Both the position numbers and the translations under genes were made by a program. Below the pieces are notes generated by a model that worked only from the letters and a program-made list of their open reading frames with translations, ran no database searches and was not told the DNA's origin. Positions 51,494-54,747 of a DNA stretch of 54,747 nucleotides are shown here, piece by piece (the stretch's first letter is position 1; the number at the start of each line of letters is the position of its first letter). Source of the DNA: Bacteroidales bacterium (GTDB lineage: Bacteria > Bacteroidota > Bacteroidia > Bacteroidales > Muribaculaceae). Location: NCBI GenBank assembly GCA_020859845.1, contig JAJBVL010000056.1:1-54747 (forward strand). Reading direction: 5' to 3'.

Positions 51494-51707
51494 AAAGCTT
51501 ACTTATATTTATCCTTGCAAAGGTAATAAAATTTTTAATTTTTTGAATGTAATGAGGCTTCATGCGTCGCATGATAGTGAAAATGTCTCGATATTGGGAT
51601 TTTCGATAACAGCTATCGTGAGAAACATCAAAAACACCCAATCACCCCCGACGCAGTCTTTGTTCCTTTGCAGAAAGTTTTATGAATCACTTCAACTAAT
51701 CTCAACT

Positions 51708-51875
51708 ATGGAATATCAGACTATCATCTTTTGGGGTTGCATTGCCCTGGTCATCATCCTTTGCTTTGGCCACACGGCATACAGCAAATTGACATCGCTC
51801 AACAAGAAACACCATTTTATAGAGATAGAACACGACAGTATCTATGCTCGCACCGACGACGATGATGAAGACTAA
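51708..51875 (+). CDS. Small single-helix membrane protein
   Basis: 55 aa from the ATG at 51708 (MEYQTIIFWGCIALVIILCF), one hydrophobic helix, then SKLTSLNKKHHFIEIEHDSI and an acidic tail DDDDED. Overlaps the threonine exporter gene by 32 bases in another frame. No family recognised. Context suggests co-transcription with the exporter. A longer frame starting at 51483 is rejected. Confidence 0.6.
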   Translation: MEYQTIIFWGCIALVIILCFGHTAYSKLTSLNKKHHFIEIEHDSIYARTDDDDED

Positions 51876-52653
51876 CGCCCCTTTACCCTCCAACGAAGCG
51901 TGCGCCCTCCCACGCCTGGCGCAGTTTCTTTCGGTCTATGCAGCTATGCTTTTATCTTGTGGCTCCACCACACAGCGAGTGCAAAAGAACGTGGAGCGCA
52001 TAGCCCAGCGCTACGACGCCTCAGTGATGGTCACCTCAATGCCTCTCCACGTGGATGTCACAGTCATTGACCGCCAGACCCAAGCCTCCCATATGGCCAC
52101 CGAGATGTGTTCGCGAGGCATCAACTTCTACGCCATCACAGCCCTCAGCGCTCTCAGCTGGCGCATCTTTGAGCACATGCTCTCGCTCGAGGCTGCTCAG
52201 CGAGAACTTGAGGTGATAAAGCGCCACAAGCGTATCCCCATATGGCAAGTGACGCTTCTGGCAGGCGTGGCCAACGCGTCGTTCTGTCGGCTGTTTGAGG
52301 GCGACTATTGGGCAATGGCCTTTGTGTTTCTAGCCACGGTGTGTGGCTTCTACATGCGTTGCCGTCTGGTGGAGCAGCATATCGACTTTCGCGCCGCTAC
52401 GATATTGGCCGCCTGCGTCAGCACAATCATAGCCTGCGGTCCTCATCTGTTTCACCTTGGAGCTACTCCCGAGGTGGCAGTAGCCACCAGTGTGCTATAT
52501 CTCGTGCCCGGCATACCGTTTATCAACTCCTTTAGCGACCTTATCAATGGCCATTACATCTGCGCCATCGGCCGTTTCCTATGGGCCATGGAGACTACGG
52601 TCTGTTTGGGTCTGGGTCTATGGCTTGGCAATCTCATCATCAACTTTCACTAA
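51844..52653 (+). CDS. Threonine/serine exporter, ThrE N-terminal half
   Basis: 269 aa. Soluble region followed by five membrane helices. PRLAQFLSVYAAMLLSCGST and TQRVQKNVERIAQRYDASV are the DUF1212/ThrE-1 signature. Later VSTIIACGPHLFHLGATPEV and YLVPGIPFINSFSDLINGHY. Separate-chain ThrE with the other half encoded next; together they export small neutral amino acids. The start may be at Met7 or Met8 instead. Confidence 0.93.
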   Translation: MLAPTTMMKTNAPLPSNEACALPRLAQFLSVYAAMLLSCGSTTQRVQKNVERIAQRYDASVMVTSMPLHVDVTVIDRQTQASHMATEMCSRGINFYAITALSALSWRIFEHMLSLEAAQRELEVIKRHKRIPIWQVTLLAGVANASFCRLFEGDYWAMAFVFLATVCGFYMRCRLVEQHIDFRAATILAACVSTIIACGPHLFHLGATPEVAVATSVLYLVPGIPFINSFSDLINGHYICAIGRFLWAMETTVCLGLGLWLGNLIINFH

Positions 52654-52655
52654 TT

Positions 52656-53180
52656 ATGGAGCTAAATATTTTTGAGGATATCATATTTGGAGCGATAGCA
52701 TCTATCGGTTTTGCCACTATCAGCAATCCTCCCATCAAGGTGTTGCCAGCATGCGGTATCATTGCAGGCATAGGCCACGGCGTGAGGTTCTCGCTTCTCC
52801 ACTATCAAGCGGGGCTGGTGTTGGGGAGTCTGGTTGGGGCTTTTGTCATCGGTTTTATGGCGGTCTATGCGTCGGGGAGAGTCAAATGCCCTGCCGAGAG
52901 CATCTCCTTTCCTGCTCTTCTCCCGATGATACCAGGCATGTATGCTTATCGAATGGTGGAGGCTCTGGTGGGCTGTCTCACCTACAGCGAAGAAGCCACC
53001 TTTCTCCACAATCTTTATCTCTTCAGCTATAACATGATGACCACCGTAAGCGTTATCTTAGTAATGGTGGTAGGCATCACTGCCCCTCTTTTCATTCTTA
53101 AACGCTTGTCTTTCCAAGCCACTCGACCCGATGGAACTCCGACAACTACGCTATTTCGTACAGACCGCCGAAAGCCTTAA
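52656..53180 (+). CDS. Threonine/serine exporter, ThrE C-terminal half (DUF3815)
   Basis: 174 aa from the ATG at 52656, two bases after the previous stop. Five helices with GAIASIGFATISNPPIKVLP, CGIIAGIGHGVRFSLLH and ISFPALLPMIPGMYAYRMVE, the DUF3815 pattern. The tail (QATRPDGTPTTTLFRTDRRK) extends into the LysR gene by 50 bases. Longer frames reaching into the first half are rejected. Confidence 0.93.
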   Translation: MELNIFEDIIFGAIASIGFATISNPPIKVLPACGIIAGIGHGVRFSLLHYQAGLVLGSLVGAFVIGFMAVYASGRVKCPAESISFPALLPMIPGMYAYRMVEALVGCLTYSEEATFLHNLYLFSYNMMTTVSVILVMVVGITAPLFILKRLSFQATRPDGTPTTTLFRTDRRKP

Positions 53181-54036
53181 CTTTTCGGAAGCAGCTCGGC
53201 GCCTCAACGTCACACAAAGCACCCTTTCCCAGCAAATCCAAGCTTTGGAGGGCGAACTGGGAGTGAAGCTCTTTGATCGCGACCGCCACAGCATGTCGCT
53301 CACCGATACGGGAGCTGCCTTCCTCCCTTCGGCTCAACGCACTCTCAATGAAGCCACTGCCTGCCTCGACCGCATCCACGACATCCAGGAGCTACGCAAT
53401 GGCAATATCAATATCGGTACTACGTATACCTTCTCCCCTCTGCTGCAAGAGACGGTGTTGGAATATATGAAGCTATACCCCGACATTCATCTCAATATCA
53501 TCTGCCGCTCGATGGAGGAACTGATGGAGATGCTCAAGCGCAAGGAGATAGACGTGGCTTTGAGCTATAGACCACAAGAGATTGACCCTTCGATCGAGAG
53601 CCACAACCTCTTTGATAACCGTCTGTGTGTGGTAATGGCTGCCGACCATCCATTGAGCAAGCATTCCTTATTATCGCTACGCGACCTTGAGCCTTATAAA
53701 GTATGTCTGCCAGCAAAGGGTATGCAGGCCCGAAATGCTCTCGACCGTATACTCTCCACTGAGCATCTTGCACGGCTCAACGTCAAGCTTGAGATCAACG
53801 ACATCCATCTTCTCTTTAATATGGTGGCCCATAGTCAGATGCTTACTTTTCTCTCCCAAGCCACCGCTCGGCTTCGTCAAGGAGTTGTGGGGATAGTTCT
53901 CGATGCTCCCGGCTGCGAGATGGTAGGCTCATTTCACATCCTTAAAGATGCTTATATACGCCACTCCACCCGAGCCTTCCTGCGTCTTCTTTGCGAGAAC
54001 AGATCATTCTCCCTCTCCATGCTCCCGTTTTTGTAG
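53131..54036 (+). CDS. LysR-family transcriptional regulator
   Basis: 301 aa. Winged helix at the N-terminus: MELRQLRYFVQTAESLNFSE then ARRLNVTQSTLSQQIQALEG and ELGVKLFDRDRHSMSLTDTG. The C-terminal effector domain has NGNINIGTTYTFSPLLQETV and DVALSYRPQEIDPSIESHNL. Its 50-base overlap with the exporter gene is long. It may control amino-acid export, or an unlinked target (inferred from position only). Confidence 0.93.
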   Translation: MELRQLRYFVQTAESLNFSEAARRLNVTQSTLSQQIQALEGELGVKLFDRDRHSMSLTDTGAAFLPSAQRTLNEATACLDRIHDIQELRNGNINIGTTYTFSPLLQETVLEYMKLYPDIHLNIICRSMEELMEMLKRKEIDVALSYRPQEIDPSIESHNLFDNRLCVVMAADHPLSKHSLLSLRDLEPYKVCLPAKGMQARNALDRILSTEHLARLNVKLEINDIHLLFNMVAHSQMLTFLSQATARLRQGVVGIVLDAPGCEMVGSFHILKDAYIRHSTRAFLRLLCENRSFSLSMLPFL

Positions 54037-54070
54037 AGGGATAGAGGGATAGAAAGACAGAGAGAGGCAG
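54035..54070 (+). repeat. Low-complexity GAGGGATAG repeats
   Basis: Reverse-complement relative of the CTCTATCC repeats after mltF; follows the LysR stop. Confidence 0.8.
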
Positions 54071-54137
54071 TGTCAAAATTGGCGCAGCCTCTTTGGCTAA
54101 TATTGTCTCGCCATAAAATATTTTAACATCGATTAGT

Positions 54138-54167
54138 TTGTGTTTTGATAAATATGACTTACTTTTG
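54138..54167 (+). promoter_or_regulatory. Promoter of the AT-rich lipoprotein gene
   Basis: TTG (54138-54140) and -7 box TACTTTTG (54160-54167) with 19 bases between, the ideal Bacteroidota arrangement; 17 bases before the ATG. Confidence 0.7.
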
Positions 54168-54184
54168 CCGTATGCTATCTTAAT

Positions 54185-54747
54185 ATGAATAATATTTGTT
54201 GGAAATATATTTTGTCTACTCTATTTCTCTTCCTGTTACTTGGATGCAACAAACACAAATCTGCAATAACGGTGGAGGAATGGATGGGTAAAACCGTGTC
54301 TTTCCCAAATGATATAACTTTTATCTTGAAAGGAGATACAGTAAAAACATCATCATTTTTATCAGAATATAAGATATTATCCATTTTAAAAGAAAACAGT
54401 TGCCTTAAATGCCAATTAAGGAACTATATGTGGCAAATTGCTATGGAAAAGTTTTCCACTATATGTGAAGATCTTAATGTAGATATTAGCCTTATTATCG
54501 TAGCCCCTAAAAATATGGTAGATAGCCTTTCTTCGGTAAAGATTGGCACAGATTTCCTTTTTCCAATACTTATTGATTCAGATGGTAAGATTTCAGAAAT
54601 GAATAACTTCCCAAATCCAGAAGAATATAGGACTTTCTTATTAGATGAGGATAATCGCGTATTGGCTATTGGGAATCCAGTTCTAAATTCTAAAACATAC
54701 AATCTTTACAGGCAAATAATAGAAAAAAGAGAGAATAGTAATACCAC
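54185..54747 (+). CDS. Thioredoxin-like lipoprotein, 3'-truncated by window end
   Basis: 187 residues visible, no stop before the window edge. Lipoprotein signal MNNICWKYILSTLFLFLLLG with Cys in LLGCNK. Later SCLKCQLRNYMWQ holds a CxxC (CLKC) in a thioredoxin-like position, followed by DVDISLIIVAP-type strand and FLLDEDNRVLAIGNPVL, as in Bacteroidota redoxin-domain lipoproteins. The gene is much richer in A+T than its neighbours, suggesting acquisition. It begins an operon or island lying outside the window. Confidence 0.75.
   Translation, partial: MNNICWKYILSTLFLFLLLGCNKHKSAITVEEWMGKTVSFPNDITFILKGDTVKTSSFLSEYKILSILKENSCLKCQLRNYMWQIAMEKFSTICEDLNVDISLIIVAPKNMVDSLSSVKIGTDFLFPILIDSDGKISEMNNFPNPEEYRTFLLDEDNRVLAIGNPVLNSKTYNLYRQIIEKRENSNT

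Overview
The window looks like a Bacteroidales chromosome (phylum Bacteroidota) with one end of a CTnDOT-type conjugative transposon at its left. Three things support this. Many genes are preceded by the Bacteroidota -7 box TAnnTTTG. The gene families are typical of gut Bacteroidales: SLC45-like MFS, FatA-type thioesterase, BlaR/TonB fusion, DUF3332, DUF3990/DUF3791. RteA/RteB-like regulators sit with tyrosine integrases that lack the first catalytic Arg. The GC-rich core genes and small secreted families would fit Muribaculaceae or a relative, but I cannot fix the family from sequence alone.

Layout. 1-8701 is mobile-element DNA: a decayed coding relic, a hybrid sensor kinase overlapping a sigma54-type response regulator (RteA/RteB-like, with no tetQ directly upstream), a RibD-C/DHFR-like gene behind a structured leader, three consecutive small helix-turn-helix (excisionase-like) genes, and two tandem tyrosine recombinases on the minus strand. 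8702-9174 is the probable element-chromosome junction zone. 9.2-20.2 kb holds a CocE-like hydrolase with homopolymer frameshifts, a helix-hairpin-helix protein, a secreted PepSY-like protein, tsaD-cinA, a proB-proA pair behind an L-lactate permease, and a nucleoside MFS permease. 20.4-22.4 kb is a wrecked DUF4143-type ATPase gene interrupted by a complete IS256-family element with an 8-bp target duplication.

22.5-29.7 kb is regulatory and accessory: a BlaI/BlaR-TonB pair with three matching operator dyads, a repeat-rich helical protein, a Nudix-type regulator under nested palindromes, a truncated zeta-toxin-like kinase with a small partner, and an intact DUF4143-type ATPase bracketed by 81-bp direct repeats. 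29.7-34.1 kb is a minus-strand run: an S51 peptidase / ATP-grasp ligase / esterase cassette (a possible small-peptide or amide metabolism locus), a secreted protein and TatD. 34.1-43.2 kb carries polyprenyl synthase, an S9 peptidase, a hairpin plus tandem-repeat array, inositol phosphatase, Lrp, a lactonase, endonuclease IV, a sugar MFS and an acyl-ACP thioesterase.

43.4-54.7 kb has a small membrane protein / PstS-like / TPR trio, cdsA, purM, an MltF-like lytic transglycosylase, a DUF3332 lipoprotein, a three-gene DUF3791/DUF3990 ADP-ribosyltransferase-type toxin module, a split ThrE exporter with an overlapping LysR regulator, and the start of an AT-rich thioredoxin-like lipoprotein cut by the window end. 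No rRNA, tRNA or CRISPR array was recognised.
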